46,617 nt of DNA from CAYIYO01 sp964367715 (GCA_964367715.1 CAYIYO010000011.1:1-46617); one strand, 5' to 3'. Positions 24,048 to 33,486 are shown, counted from the stretch's first letter. A program made the numbers and translations. Notes: generated by a model from the sequence alone, not told the origin.

Positions 24048-26614
24048 AGATCCAATTCCGGTTGATCATAGGCATCAGCCATACGAGGGCGCAATATTTT
24101 TCTAGGCTTGCTTCCTTCCGCAGGACCAATAATCCCTTTTGCTTCCATGTGATCAATCAAGCTTGCCGCCCGCGCATAGCCAATCTTTAGCTTACGCTGC
24201 AAAAAGGTGGTCGAGGCATTGTTAGTCGATAAAATGATATTGACGGCATCATTGAAAAGATCGTCCCCATTGTCATCATTTTCGTCATCAAATGCCATTG
24301 TGCCATAGCCATCAAAGGATTGGATCACATAGCTTGGAGGAGCCTGATCACAAATAAATTTGACGACGGCATTAATATCCTCATCACGAATATAAGCACC
24401 TTGCGCACGCACAAGATGTGAACTTCCAGGGGGTAAAAATAAAAGATCTCCATTGCCTAGCAATGCCTCTGCTCCGACCTCATCCAAGATGATTTGACTG
24501 TTCACACGGCTGGCAACCTTAAAAGAAATGCGCGTAGGAAAATTCGCCTTGATCAAGCCTGTAATTACTTCTCGCGACGGACGCTGCGTCGCTAAGATAA
24601 GATGAATACCCACCGCGCGCGCCATCTGTGCAATACGCGCAATAGGGGTTTCTATCTCGTTGCCAGCAACCATCATCAAATCCGCCAACTCATCAATGAT
24701 CGCGACGATGTAATACATTTTTTTAGGAAGCTCTTTGCCAAATCCTTTTTCCTGCTCTTCATTGATCGTACGGCTATTAAATCCTTGAATATTACGCTGC
24801 CCAACAAGCTTAAGGATCTCATACCGGCTTTCCATCTCTTTCACTAACCACTTCAACGCAGAACACGCTTCTACGCTCTCAGTGATCACTGGAGCAAGCA
24901 TGTGCGGAAGATTCGTGTAGGGAGTCAACTCGACCTTTTTAGGATCGACCATGATCATTCGTACTTCATCAGGCTTAGCATTCATGACAATGGACATGAC
25001 AATCGTATTGATACAGACAGATTTTCCAGATCCCGTCGCCCCCGCGATAATCGCATGCGGCATCTTTGTTAAGTCGCTCATGACATATTCGCCGTTGACG
25101 GTCTGTCCTAGCAGGATAGGAATAAAAAATTTGCGTCCCGACTGCTGATAGGCGGCGAGCATATCTTTGAATCCGACTTCTTGAGGACAGACGTTAGGAA
25201 TCTCAATCCCCACTGCCGCTTTTCCTGGAATAGGCGCGATGATACGGATAGATTTCGCTTCCATATTCAATGCGATATCATTGTCTAACGCTTTAATTTT
25301 CTGTACTTTAACACCGATGGCAGGATGCACCTCAAAGGAATTGATCGTCGGCCCGCAATTGATCTGCCCAACCTTCGCTTCAATCCCAAAACTGCAAAGT
25401 GTTTCTTCTAACACTTCGGCCTGTCTTTTCAGTCCACTTTTTAGGCTGTTTTGATCAATCTTTTTCGGCGTGCTTAACAGGTTGTTTCCAGGCAATTTGA
25501 AACGTGTGAAATCCCCATTATGGACTTGCTGCGCATCTAATGCATTTTCTCTTTTTGTCTTCGGAGTCACCGCTTTTTGCTGAAGCTGTGTCTTTGCGTC
25601 TTGAATAGGATCCTTAGTCTGCGTTGTGAACGAAGGAGCTGAAGAAACAGAAGGGGAGTGGGGAGGCTCGCTCTCGCCTATCACTAGCTTTCCCGCAGGC
25701 GCAGGAGTATTCAGGTCGAAAGGAAAGCTAGGCATCAAATCGCTTTGTGTCTTTCTAGAAATCGAGGGACGGATCTTTAAATTTACCTCCGGCTCAATCT
25801 CTAACATCTCTTGTCGCGCTTTATCTTTATCTCCGGGCTGGGCTTCCATCGGAGCATTGAGTTTGACAAAGCGCGAAGGAGGGGGAACGGGCTCGATCAC
25901 AGCCGCAGGGGAGATGGTTGCCATCACGCGAGAAGGACTTGCCTCAGGATAGGATTTTGCAAATGCCATCAAAGGTTCCGAAGGCGCGCGTTCAGGAAAT
26001 TGTGCTTTTATCCATAAATACGATCTAATCATTCCATTTAACAGATCGACAGGGCGCACCTTCATCAAAAACATTAGGCTAGTGATGAGGGTAAATGAAA
26101 AAATGATCGCGACCCCGACCGCATTAACGACAGTATGCAAATTGGCATGGGGCAAATCGCTATAAAGAAAATAAGCAGGCGCTCCCCCAAGGTGAATCTG
26201 CATCTTTGCCTCCCAGAGGCTAGGATAAAAAAGATGGCCTAAAAAGGTCGCCACACGAGGGAAGTTGAATTCGACCATCGAAAGCAACATCGATAACGAA
26301 AAAGTAAATAAAAAGAAGTAGCATCCCTTCGCAAACAAATGATTCACTGGGCGAGAAAACAACTGTCTCCATCCAATCCAGCTCATAAAAACAAAAACAA
26401 AGTAAGCACTAACGCCCATCAACGCATGCAAAATCCATCCAATATGATACCCCACAATTCCTAAAATATATTTAGGTGCAGGGTGGTACGCATAACTCAC
26501 AAGGCTTAATAATAGCACGAGCGAAAAAGCCAGCAGCAACATTCCACGGCCCTCGTTGAACTGCTCCTTCTCTTTCTTTGGAGAGGCTTTCTTTTTAAGT
26601 TTCTTCTTTTTCAT
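24044..26614 (-). CDS. ftsK: DNA translocase FtsK
   Basis: Septum-anchored motor that pumps chromosome ends into daughter cells and activates XerCD. 856 residues from ATG 26614; a TTG four codons upstream is also possible. The N-terminus has about four membrane segments (roughly 24-42, 52-82, 98-116, 162-184). A Pro/Ser/Lys-rich linker runs to about 385. The motor has Walker A GATGSGKS at 525-532 and Walker B YYIVAIIDELADLMMV. The C-terminal gamma winged-helix domain (about 790-845, with LQRKLKIGYARAASLIDHME) recognises polar DNA motifs. Chlamydiae lack FtsZ but keep FtsK. Downstream, overlapping, is a small membrane protein gene. Confidence 0.96.
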   Translation of the reverse strand: MKKKKLKKKASPKKEKEQFNEGRGMLLLAFSLVLLLSLVSYAYHPAPKYILGIVGYHIGWILHALMGVSAYFVFVFMSWIGWRQLFSRPVNHLFAKGCYFFLFTFSLSMLLSMVEFNFPRVATFLGHLFYPSLWEAKMQIHLGGAPAYFLYSDLPHANLHTVVNAVGVAIIFSFTLITSLMFLMKVRPVDLLNGMIRSYLWIKAQFPERAPSEPLMAFAKSYPEASPSRVMATISPAAVIEPVPPPSRFVKLNAPMEAQPGDKDKARQEMLEIEPEVNLKIRPSISRKTQSDLMPSFPFDLNTPAPAGKLVIGESEPPHSPSVSSAPSFTTQTKDPIQDAKTQLQQKAVTPKTKRENALDAQQVHNGDFTRFKLPGNNLLSTPKKIDQNSLKSGLKRQAEVLEETLCSFGIEAKVGQINCGPTINSFEVHPAIGVKVQKIKALDNDIALNMEAKSIRIIAPIPGKAAVGIEIPNVCPQEVGFKDMLAAYQQSGRKFFIPILLGQTVNGEYVMSDLTKMPHAIIAGATGSGKSVCINTIVMSIVMNAKPDEVRMIMVDPKKVELTPYTNLPHMLAPVITESVEACSALKWLVKEMESRYEILKLVGQRNIQGFNSRTINEEQEKGFGKELPKKMYYIVAIIDELADLMMVAGNEIETPIARIAQMARAVGIHLILATQRPSREVITGLIKANFPTRISFKVASRVNSQIILDEVGAEALLGNGDLLFLPPGSSHLVRAQGAYIRDEDINAVVKFICDQAPPSYVIQSFDGYGTMAFDDENDDNGDDLFNDAVNIILSTNNASTTFLQRKLKIGYARAASLIDHMEAKGIIGPAEGSKPRKILRPRMADAYDQPELDL

Positions 26615-26680
26615 TAATGTCTTCAACCTGTTGGGTACTCTGTCTTCTTAACACATTTGGAATTAAGAAGGAAGGTTCTA

Positions 26681-26757
26681 TACACAAGTGAAATCAAGAA
26701 TCGGTCAATCACGGGGCTTTGACATGCTCAAAAAGCCAATTTTTCAATTCACTTGTA
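26681..26757 (+). repeat. Dispersed repeat family A copy, with imperfect arms
   Basis: TACACAAGTGAAATCAAGAA opens at 26681, then GGGGCTTTGACATGCTCA, AAAAGCCAATTTTTCAATTC and ACTTGTA to 26757. The outer arms are complementary as in the 7525 copy, with an added ACGGGG segment in the left half as in the 21521 copy. It lies between uppP and ftsK, which are on the same strand. Confidence 0.8.
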
Positions 26758-26761
26758 TGTT

Positions 26762-27544
26762 CTACAGAGTGAACATAAGGAAAGAAAATAGGCTGATGCC
26801 AATGCAGTACCAAACAAAAATCATCATCTTATCCTTGTTCACGACCTGAATCAACGCCTTGAGTGCGACAATTCCCACAAAGAATGATGTCAAAAATCCT
26901 GCAATATAATGCACCGCCTCAACTCCGGGAGCTCCGCCTTCAACCCCTTTAAAAAGCTTATAGCCTTCTAAAACGGTTGCCCCAAAGATCGTTGGAATCG
27001 CCAAAAGAAAAGAAAAAAGCAGCGCTTCTTGTCGGCTCCATCCCATGAGGCAAGCACCTGAAATGGTCGATCCACTGCGCGACACCCCGGGAAAAATTGC
27101 TGCCGCTTGGAATATTCCAATACACAACGGATCGGTCCAGCGGCGTTCCTTTCTTTTTTCGGGAGAGGAAATCTTTGCAAAGCGCGTGCCTAAATATAGA
27201 AGCAATGCGGTAATCATAAAAAAGATAAATAACAGGTCGGGTCGATCAAAGGTGTGTTTGATCGGTTTTAAAACCAAAACCAAGGGAAACATAGGAAGAA
27301 TAGCAATCGCTAATTGTTTTAAACGAACGCGATCACCAAAAGTGGCAATAATCTGATTCCAAAAGACATAAAAAATGGCAAGCAAGGTACCCAAATGGCA
27401 ACAGAGATCAAAAAGAATGAGCAAGTGGAGATTTTCTAATCCAAGCAATACTTGTGCTAACTCGAGATGACCGGAAGAACTAACAGGAAGGAATTCAGTT
27501 ATCCCTTGAACAATCCCTAAAAGTATTGCTTGAAGGAGGGTCAC
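26762..27544 (-). CDS. uppP: Undecaprenyl-diphosphate phosphatase
   Basis: Integral membrane enzyme that recycles the lipid carrier for peptidoglycan and other surface polymers by removing a phosphate from C55-PP. I choose GTG at 27544, preceded by AAGG, giving 260 residues, the usual size. The open frame extends further upstream but runs through the tRNA-His gene, so that part is not protein. Motif 1 is GITEFLPVSSSGHLELA (14-30), containing Glu17 and the Ser-rich loop; motif 2 is PGVSRSGST (152-160). Around seven hydrophobic segments are visible. It also underlies bacitracin resistance in other bacteria (bacA). It lies just downstream of tRNA-His. Confidence 0.94.
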   Translation of the reverse strand: MTLLQAILLGIVQGITEFLPVSSSGHLELAQVLLGLENLHLLILFDLCCHLGTLLAIFYVFWNQIIATFGDRVRLKQLAIAILPMFPLVLVLKPIKHTFDRPDLLFIFFMITALLLYLGTRFAKISSPEKRKERRWTDPLCIGIFQAAAIFPGVSRSGSTISGACLMGWSRQEALLFSFLLAIPTIFGATVLEGYKLFKGVEGGAPGVEAVHYIAGFLTSFFVGIVALKALIQVVNKDKMMIFVWYCIGISLFSFLMFTL

Positions 27545-27567
27545 TAGATTAACCTTAAAGGTGAAAA

Positions 27568-27645
27568 TGGGGCGATAGAAGGGACTCGAACCCTCGACCC
27601 TCGGAACCACAATCCGATGCTCTAACCAACTGAGCTACTACCGCC
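27568..27645 (-). tRNA. tRNA-His (GTG anticodon)
   Basis: The cloverleaf is complete: the 7-bp acceptor stem has one G-T pair, the D arm reads TAGCTCAGTTGGTTAGAGC, the anticodon loop TTGTGGT gives GTG, and the T loop is TTCGAGT. An extra G at position -1 (27645) pairs with C73 (27571), the identity element of tRNA-His. CCA is encoded at 27568-27570. It is transcribed towards uppP. Confidence 0.97.
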
Positions 27646-27694
27646 ATCAAAGGAGTAATTTTTAACCTATTGGATGATTTACGTCAATATGAAA

Positions 27695-29254
27695 TCAAAT
27701 ATATTTCCACTCCCTTAACGAAATCTCCTGATTTTCTAGGCGATAACGCAATAAAATCCCTGTCAGGATAAGGATACTCAGCACCCCTACAACGGCCTCA
27801 ACAGGAATTCCCTCAATACGCATAATAATATCTACTCCTTTTGGCATCTGATAAACGAGATTGAGCATGAAATATGTATATAAATTATTTAAATTGTGAA
27901 ATAAGCTTCCAACAAACGAACTCAATAGACCCCCTCCCAACCCTAACAACAACAACAAAAGCGAAAAACTCACCAAAAAAGGAAAAAATAAATTATATAA
28001 TAATCCCATCAAAGGAAATTGATGAAAATAATAGAGGGTCAACGGAATTGCAAATAGATTCACCGCCAACATCAACGCACAGGAATTACGAAAAAAAGCA
28101 ATTCCCAAATACCCCCACTGATCGTAAAACGCCATTCTAGTCACCATTCCAACGCTTTTTTGCGGCAAAAAAACTCCCATCCACACATTAAAAAGGGGAT
28201 AAAATAACAAAATCGCCAACGTCATCAATGCACTAAACTGAAATCCCACCCTACGCACCATTAACGGATCATAAACCAACACCAGCAAGAGCGCGACACC
28301 CAATGTATTTAATCCAGTGGAACTTTTATTTATCACATAAGCAAAAAGCGAAATCACAACGGTGAGCCACGCACGGACAACAGAAGGTCCAGGTCCTAAA
28401 AATAAAAAATAGCCGCTCATGACAAAAATAAGGAGGGGAATACTAAATCGCTGCGGAACGCATACTTTCAAAGCCCCGCCAATAATCGCCGCAATGATCG
28501 CAAAATGAAAGCCAGAAATTGCCATGATATGCTGCAATCCAAACCGCCCAAATGCAGAAAACATCTCCCTATCGTCAAAGCTTCCCGTTGCCATCCCTGC
28601 TAAAAAAGTCGCATTTTGTTTGTTAACAATTCTTTTTTTTATTAAATCGGAAATACTTTTTTTAGCCACAAGGCGCCATTCACACCACGACGAATAAGAA
28701 GTCTTAAGCGGAACCCACCGAGGCCCATAACGAGGAGGAACTAAAAAATAATTGCCAGCCAGACTTTTCTTTAAAGTTCCTTGAATACGGTATGCATTGT
28801 CTGCCGTAGGGCGGGGCACTCCTTTATTTTCTTTGTAACTAATGGAGGCAGGAATAGAACGGGCGATCATCTTTTTGTCTTCATCAGAAACAAAAGTTAA
28901 GATTTTTCCTGTGTAAACCCACGTTTTTCCAAATTGATGGGTGGAAAGAGCGATGGTTTCTGGAACAAAATCTGCTCTTCCTGTCACACCCTCTTCTTCG
29001 ATGACAGGAAATTCATACGCCACAAAGGCATAAACAAAGCCAGAAACCCCCACTAAAAGTGCCAAAAGGATTCTATGCTGCAGATGCCGTCGTGCACTAA
29101 ACAAAGGCAGAAACAAAAGAAACGCAACAAAAAGAGGCAATAAAAATATTTTTGACAATCCTGCAACAATTCCATCCGCCAACGCAATCGCATACAATAA
29201 AGAAGGGTTTTGCATCCAAAATCGATCGCACGCAGCAAAGAATGTCTCTTTCAT
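27695..29254 (-). CDS. comEC: ComEC/Rec2-family competence protein lacking the MBL domain
   Basis: Membrane channel for single-stranded DNA uptake in natural transformation. 519 residues from ATG 29254; a GTG at 29293 would add 13. The N-terminal part has two or three membrane segments and an OB-like periplasmic region (about 90-190). The competence domain follows, opening at FGRFGLQHIMAISGFHFAII, with many membrane segments to about 490. The C-terminal metallo-beta-lactamase-like domain of full-length ComEC is absent, as in the chlamydial homologue CT339. Chlamydiae recombine and are thought to take up DNA, so function is plausible. It is followed by tRNA-His and uppP, and is divergent from the CT338-like gene. 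Confidence 0.86.
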   Translation of the reverse strand: MKETFFAACDRFWMQNPSLLYAIALADGIVAGLSKIFLLPLFVAFLLFLPLFSARRHLQHRILLALLVGVSGFVYAFVAYEFPVIEEEGVTGRADFVPETIALSTHQFGKTWVYTGKILTFVSDEDKKMIARSIPASISYKENKGVPRPTADNAYRIQGTLKKSLAGNYFLVPPRYGPRWVPLKTSYSSWCEWRLVAKKSISDLIKKRIVNKQNATFLAGMATGSFDDREMFSAFGRFGLQHIMAISGFHFAIIAAIIGGALKVCVPQRFSIPLLIFVMSGYFLFLGPGPSVVRAWLTVVISLFAYVINKSSTGLNTLGVALLLVLVYDPLMVRRVGFQFSALMTLAILLFYPLFNVWMGVFLPQKSVGMVTRMAFYDQWGYLGIAFFRNSCALMLAVNLFAIPLTLYYFHQFPLMGLLYNLFFPFLVSFSLLLLLLGLGGGLLSSFVGSLFHNLNNLYTYFMLNLVYQMPKGVDIIMRIEGIPVEAVVGVLSILILTGILLRYRLENQEISLREWKYI

Positions 29255-29376
29255 AGAAAATAGTCTATCGCTACACGCTTTTTTTACCAACACTTTAAAA
29301 TTTCAGCTGCTCCTCGGTATATAATTCGTTTTCGATAAATCAAAGTTATGATAAAGATAAGATGGAGGCGAAAGCG

Positions 29377-30186
29377 ATGGACTCTCATTTTAAAGAATAT
29401 TTTCATGAATTTTCAGAAGATTCACCCACAGGATGTGTCCACAAACTCATCGCTCTTCACGAGGACTCTACCATTCAATGGGAAGAAATTTCCAAAATCG
29501 CACCGGCTCTTCCAAAAGCATGGTACGAACTCTCCCGTCTCAAACCAGAAGATCGTATCGAATTCACGAAGGAATATTGGCAACAAAAGTTAATGTACCA
29601 TCCTAATTTAGGTGAATTCGTCGATAAATTTTTTTCAAACTTGGATGAGATCGGCGTTTTTCTTATTCAAAAGAAATTTGAAGATCCTTTCGAAGTTTTT
29701 TTGGTTTATAGCGTAGCAAACGACAGCGGCTTCTACCGCGGCGCTCTTCCTGCGCCAGAAGATGACTTGCTTACGATGGAATCAGAGTTTCCAGAAATTA
29801 TTTTTCCTCCCGACTACCTGGCCTTTTTAAAAATTCATAATGGATTTTTTAAAACAACAGACTGCACAGGTCTTGTTCTCGCGTCAGAAGTAAAAGAGGT
29901 CTACGACAGGTTTCAAGTTCTTTTTGCAAACGAACAAGGTCTCGTCACAGAAAGCGGTCAACCTCTCGATCCAAAGAAACTTATCCCTTTCTACGTCTCG
30001 TTTGGTATGCCCTATTACCACTGCTTTTGGGCAGAATGGTATCCTCAACAAGAAATGGGCGTAGTCTATGTCAGAGGAACAGAAAAAACTGTTTCCGACA
30101 TCACACGCGCAGAAAATCTAATGGAAGGTCTTGCCTTTCCCACCTTTACCGACTGGTTAATGTTTTATTTAGAACGCATTGGCTAA
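29377..30186 (+). CDS. SMI1/KNR4-like protein (CT338-like position)
   Basis: 269 residues from ATG 29377, which has GGAGG nine bases upstream; the ATG at 29362 overlaps that ribosome site. The middle holds a SMI1/KNR4-type segment, including ALPAPEDDLLTMESEFPEI and IFPPDYLAFLKIHNGFF, the usual (L)P-x-D-Y-x-x-F-L-x-x-x-N-G pattern. The final part contains many aromatic residues. This superfamily includes immunity proteins and regulatory proteins, and the function here is not known. Its place between comEC and the PTS genes matches CT338 of Chlamydia, so it is probably a conserved chlamydial protein. No signal peptide or membrane segment is visible. Confidence 0.75.
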   Translation: MDSHFKEYFHEFSEDSPTGCVHKLIALHEDSTIQWEEISKIAPALPKAWYELSRLKPEDRIEFTKEYWQQKLMYHPNLGEFVDKFFSNLDEIGVFLIQKKFEDPFEVFLVYSVANDSGFYRGALPAPEDDLLTMESEFPEIIFPPDYLAFLKIHNGFFKTTDCTGLVLASEVKEVYDRFQVLFANEQGLVTESGQPLDPKKLIPFYVSFGMPYYHCFWAEWYPQQEMGVVYVRGTEKTVSDITRAENLMEGLAFPTFTDWLMFYLERIG

Positions 30187-30302
30187 TGGCGTTTTTTTTT
30201 GTTGCATCCCCATCTTAAATGGGTTATGGTGCTTATGCCTAACAAAAATCACAAAGTAAATTTTTGATTTTAATTAGAGTTAACAAAAAAAGATGAATAG
30301 CT

Positions 30303-31274
30303 ATGTACCTTGTCGAAGATTTATACGCATGCCACCGCGAACGCCTCGGCCTTGAACTTCAAGCAGGAAAAAGAGGACTAAAACGGCGCATCAAAGTTCC
30401 CGAAGCACAACGTCCCGGCCTCAGTCTCGCCGGCTACCTTAAAGCACACGCAGGAAAACGCATTCATATCTTTGGCAAAGTTGAAATCGAATTTTTACAA
30501 ACACTCGAACCAAAAGTTCGCATCGAACGCCTAGAAGCAATTTTATCTCTCGACATTCCCGCAGTTATCGTTGCCCGGAGATACCGTCCTCCAAAAGAAA
30601 TTGTCAGCATCTGCGAAAAGGAAGGCATCCCTCTTTTCCGTACAAATATGAGCACGATGAATGTCCTAAGCAAACTAACCATGCTCTTAACAGAAGAATT
30701 TGCCCCTAGCATCAGCTGCCACGGAACCCTAGTAGAAGTCTTCGGTGTAGGTGTTCTCATCCAAGGCGACTCCGCCGTAGGAAAAAGTGAAGCCGCTTTA
30801 GGTCTTATCGAGCGCGGACATCGCCTCATCACCGACGATGTTGTAAAAATAAAAAAGCGCGAAGGTGTCTACCTCGAAGGCTTCGGCGCAGAACTCACAC
30901 GCCACCACATGGAAATTCGCGGCATCGGCATCATCAACGTTGCCCACCTATACGGTGCTGTTTGCGTCCGCGACCACAAAAGCATTGATATCGTCGTAAA
31001 ACTCGAACAATGGAACGATGACCACTTTTACGACCGCGTAGGACTGGAAGAAAAAACAATCGAATACCTCGCAATTAAAGTTCCTTTCCACACTCTGCCA
31101 GTAAAACCAGGACGCGATGTTGTCCTCCTCCTCGAAACAATCGCCCTCAACCATCGTCTAAAGGACATGGGATACAACTCGGCAAAAGAATTTAATATTA
31201 AACTGCTAGAAACGATCGTTTCAAAGCAGAAAAAACGTAAATCTCCATCGGAAGGAATCTCACGCGCCATTTAA
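30303..31274 (+). CDS. hprK: HPr kinase/phosphorylase
   Basis: Bifunctional enzyme that phosphorylates and dephosphorylates the regulatory serine of HPr. 323 residues. The N-terminal domain (about 1-130) precedes a catalytic domain with Walker A GDSAVGKS (155-162), catalytic-loop residue His140 in SISCHGTLVEVFGVG, DD at 178-179 (HRLITDDVVKI), and the family signature EIRGIGIINV (204-213). The C-terminal part (VPFHTLPVKPGRDVVLLLE) matches the K/R-loop region. It lies 44 bases before ptsH, so the kinase and its substrate are co-transcribed. The upstream gap (30187-30302) is A/T-rich and likely holds its promoter. Confidence 0.94.
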   Translation: MYLVEDLYACHRERLGLELQAGKRGLKRRIKVPEAQRPGLSLAGYLKAHAGKRIHIFGKVEIEFLQTLEPKVRIERLEAILSLDIPAVIVARRYRPPKEIVSICEKEGIPLFRTNMSTMNVLSKLTMLLTEEFAPSISCHGTLVEVFGVGVLIQGDSAVGKSEAALGLIERGHRLITDDVVKIKKREGVYLEGFGAELTRHHMEIRGIGIINVAHLYGAVCVRDHKSIDIVVKLEQWNDDHFYDRVGLEEKTIEYLAIKVPFHTLPVKPGRDVVLLLETIALNHRLKDMGYNSAKEFNIKLLETIVSKQKKRKSPSEGISRAI

Positions 31275-31318
31275 TGCGAATAAAATTCCCACTAACATAA
31301 TAATTATAGCGAGATATC

Positions 31319-31609
31319 GTGAAAATTGTAACGAAGGTAAAAGTTAAAAATCAAATGGGTATCCACACTCGCCCAGCGACGACAATTGTTAAACTTTTAC
31401 AAAATTGTAAAAGTAATGTCCTTTTCACTTACAAACGTGAAACTGTCAACGCAAAAAGTATTCTCAGCATCCTCATGCTAGCTGCAAAGAAAAACTCAAG
31501 CATCACAATATCGTGCGAAGGCGTCGATGCGGATGAAACAATGAAAAAATTGGTTCTTGCTTTTGATAACGAATTTGGAGAAACACACGCTAATGACACA
31601 CTCTCTTAA
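31319..31609 (+). CDS. ptsH: Phosphocarrier protein HPr
   Basis: Small PTS carrier. 96 residues, starting with GTG at 31319. The histidine phosphorylation site is His16 in NQMGIHTRPA. The regulatory serine is Ser47 in ETVNAKSILSILMLAAKK, in the same place as Ser46 in Bacillus HPr, and is the expected target of the adjacent HprK. A C-terminal extension (GETHANDTLS) is slightly longer than usual. Its 3' end overlaps the ptsI start by 17 bases. In Chlamydia ptsH/ptsI are CT337/CT336. Confidence 0.95.
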   Translation: MKIVTKVKVKNQMGIHTRPATTIVKLLQNCKSNVLFTYKRETVNAKSILSILMLAAKKNSSITISCEGVDADETMKKLVLAFDNEFGETHANDTLS

Positions 31610-33371
31610 AGAGAAAGAAGTTCATCTAAAAGGCATGCCGATCTCTCATGGGGTCGCAATAGGAAAAGCATTTTTCTTTGCGATGGATGATGGAACCGCC
31701 CCCCACTTTTATATTCCCCCCGACGACATCGAACGCGAAGTGTTTCGCTTCCAACAAGCCCTAGAGAAAAGTCGTCTCGACATCACCGCCCTACAAAATA
31801 AACTTCGTCACGAACGCATTGACGAAGGTGCCGAAATTCTCGATGCCCATCTCGAAATCATGCAAGATCCTCTCTTGACGGTTGCTGTCGAATCAGAAAT
31901 TCGCCAAACACAAAAAAATGCAGAATTTGTCTTCGAATCCCTGGTTAAATCCTATCAGAAAAAATTTCAACAAATGAAGGACGCGTTCTTCCGCGAACGC
32001 TTTAAAGATATCCAAGATATCTCACGAAGGGTCATGGGATACCTAAACGAGAGCGTTCGCGTCTCCCTTGCCGACATTCTCCCCGGATCTATCGTTTTTG
32101 CAAAAGAATTGACCGCTTCCGATGCCGCAGAGGCACGCGGCAGCGAAGTCATCGCTTTTGTCACAGAAACAGGAGGAACAACCTCCCACGCAGCCATCGT
32201 TGCAAAAGCAAAAGGCATTCCGTTTATCACCGGCATCAACCTCGATACTCTCGATGTCAACAGCGAGACGGTCGTTATTGTAGATGGAAGCACGGGATCC
32301 ATCATATTAAATCCAAAAGAGGAAACTCTCGCTCTCTACAAGCTCCAAAGCGCCGCTCTCGTCTCCTACCAAAAAACATTAGAAAAAGGGATGGGTTTCC
32401 CCGCCGAAACATTTGATGGCTATAAAATAAAAGTCTCTGCCAACCTAGAAATGGTCAACGAACTCGATCTATTTTCAAAACAAGGAGAACATGGCATTGG
32501 TCTCTTCCGCTCAGAATACATCTTTCTGGCTAACGAAGGATTTCCCCCAGAAGACGCACAATACGAAATCTACAAACGCATTGTCCAAAAACTCAACGGC
32601 CTCCCCATTGTCATTCGCACATTTGATGTCGGAGGAGACAAACAGCTGCGCAATCAATCGCTCTCCAAAAAGCAAGGGAATCCATTTTTAGGGTGCCGCG
32701 CCCTGCGTTTTCTTCTCAAAGAACACGCAATTTTTAAAGCACAGCTACGAGCTATCCTACGCGCCGCAATTAACGGAAATGTCAGTCTCCTTTTTCCCAT
32801 GGTTTCTGCCCTAACAGAATTACGCGAAGCAAAAGAACTTCTTAAACAAGTAGAAGACGAACTCACGCAAGAGGGAATCCCTCACGCAAAAAATATCCGC
32901 ATCGGATGCATGATCGAAGTTCCTTCAGCAGCAATCATTGCCGACCTCTTAGCAAAAGAATGCAACTTCCTTTCGATCGGAACAAACGATTTAGTTCAGT
33001 ATTCCTTAGCAGTCGACAGAAGCAACCACGCCCAACAAAGCTATTACTCCCCAACCCATCCAGGGGTCATTCGCCTAATTAAAATGATCGTTAATGAAGC
33101 AAATAAAGAAGGGATTCCTGTCTCCATCTGCGGAGAAATCGCCGCAGACCCCCGTTTCACTCCTTTGCTCTTAGGCCTCGGTGTCCACGAGCTCTCTCTA
33201 GCCTCCCGGCATATGCCTCTCATTAAGGACGCCATCCGCAATACGAGCATCGTCGATGCAACCGTGCTCGCAAAAAAGGTGCTCTCCTTAACCACAGCCC
33301 AAGAAATTCTTGACCTCCTCGTCGAAGAATACCGCAAAAAAGCCTCCAAAGACTGCTCCTTTAATATATAA
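31593..33371 (+). CDS. ptsI: PTS enzyme I (phosphoenolpyruvate-protein phosphotransferase)
   Basis: Takes phosphate from PEP and passes it to HPr. 592 residues from the ATG at 31593; a TTG 12 codons upstream is less likely. The phosphorylated His199 lies in TGGTTSHAAIVAKAKG. The N-terminal swivel/HPr-binding domain covers about 20-230. The PEP-binding domain has GIGLFRSEYIFL, IVIRTFDVGGDKQ, MVSALTELREA and SVSICGEIAADPR-type blocks, the last including a conserved cysteine. No EIIA, EIIB or EIIC gene is visible in this window, so this PTS may be regulatory. Confidence 0.95.
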   Translation: MTHSLKEKEVHLKGMPISHGVAIGKAFFFAMDDGTAPHFYIPPDDIEREVFRFQQALEKSRLDITALQNKLRHERIDEGAEILDAHLEIMQDPLLTVAVESEIRQTQKNAEFVFESLVKSYQKKFQQMKDAFFRERFKDIQDISRRVMGYLNESVRVSLADILPGSIVFAKELTASDAAEARGSEVIAFVTETGGTTSHAAIVAKAKGIPFITGINLDTLDVNSETVVIVDGSTGSIILNPKEETLALYKLQSAALVSYQKTLEKGMGFPAETFDGYKIKVSANLEMVNELDLFSKQGEHGIGLFRSEYIFLANEGFPPEDAQYEIYKRIVQKLNGLPIVIRTFDVGGDKQLRNQSLSKKQGNPFLGCRALRFLLKEHAIFKAQLRAILRAAINGNVSLLFPMVSALTELREAKELLKQVEDELTQEGIPHAKNIRIGCMIEVPSAAIIADLLAKECNFLSIGTNDLVQYSLAVDRSNHAQQSYYSPTHPGVIRLIKMIVNEANKEGIPVSICGEIAADPRFTPLLLGLGVHELSLASRHMPLIKDAIRNTSIVDATVLAKKVLSLTTAQEILDLLVEEYRKKASKDCSFNI

Positions 33372-33405
33372 ATCTCTCCCCAACAGCTTATGGAGTGCGG
33401 CGGCT

Positions 33406-33433
33406 TGTCCATATAGCTGGACATCTTTTTCTT
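33406..33433 (+). terminator. Intrinsic terminator of the hprK-ptsH-ptsI unit
   Basis: TGTCCA at 33406-33411 pairs with TGGACA at 33418-33423 around a six-base loop, followed by TCTTTTTCTT. It lies 35 bases after the ptsI stop. Stem length is modest, but the T-tract is good. Confidence 0.7.
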
Positions 33434-33486
33434 AACTTGCCGCTGCGTTGTAGCTCAATGGTTCAATTAACATTTCCACAGGTGGT

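Noticed and set aside
27545..27610. N-terminal extension of UppP by 22 residues
   Set aside because: The extension is translation of the tRNA-His gene; the family start motif follows the GTG at 27544.
33440..33480. tRNA-like fragment (TAGCTCAATGGTTCAATT)
   Set aside because: It resembles a D arm only; no matching acceptor, anticodon or T arm follows, so no tRNA is called.
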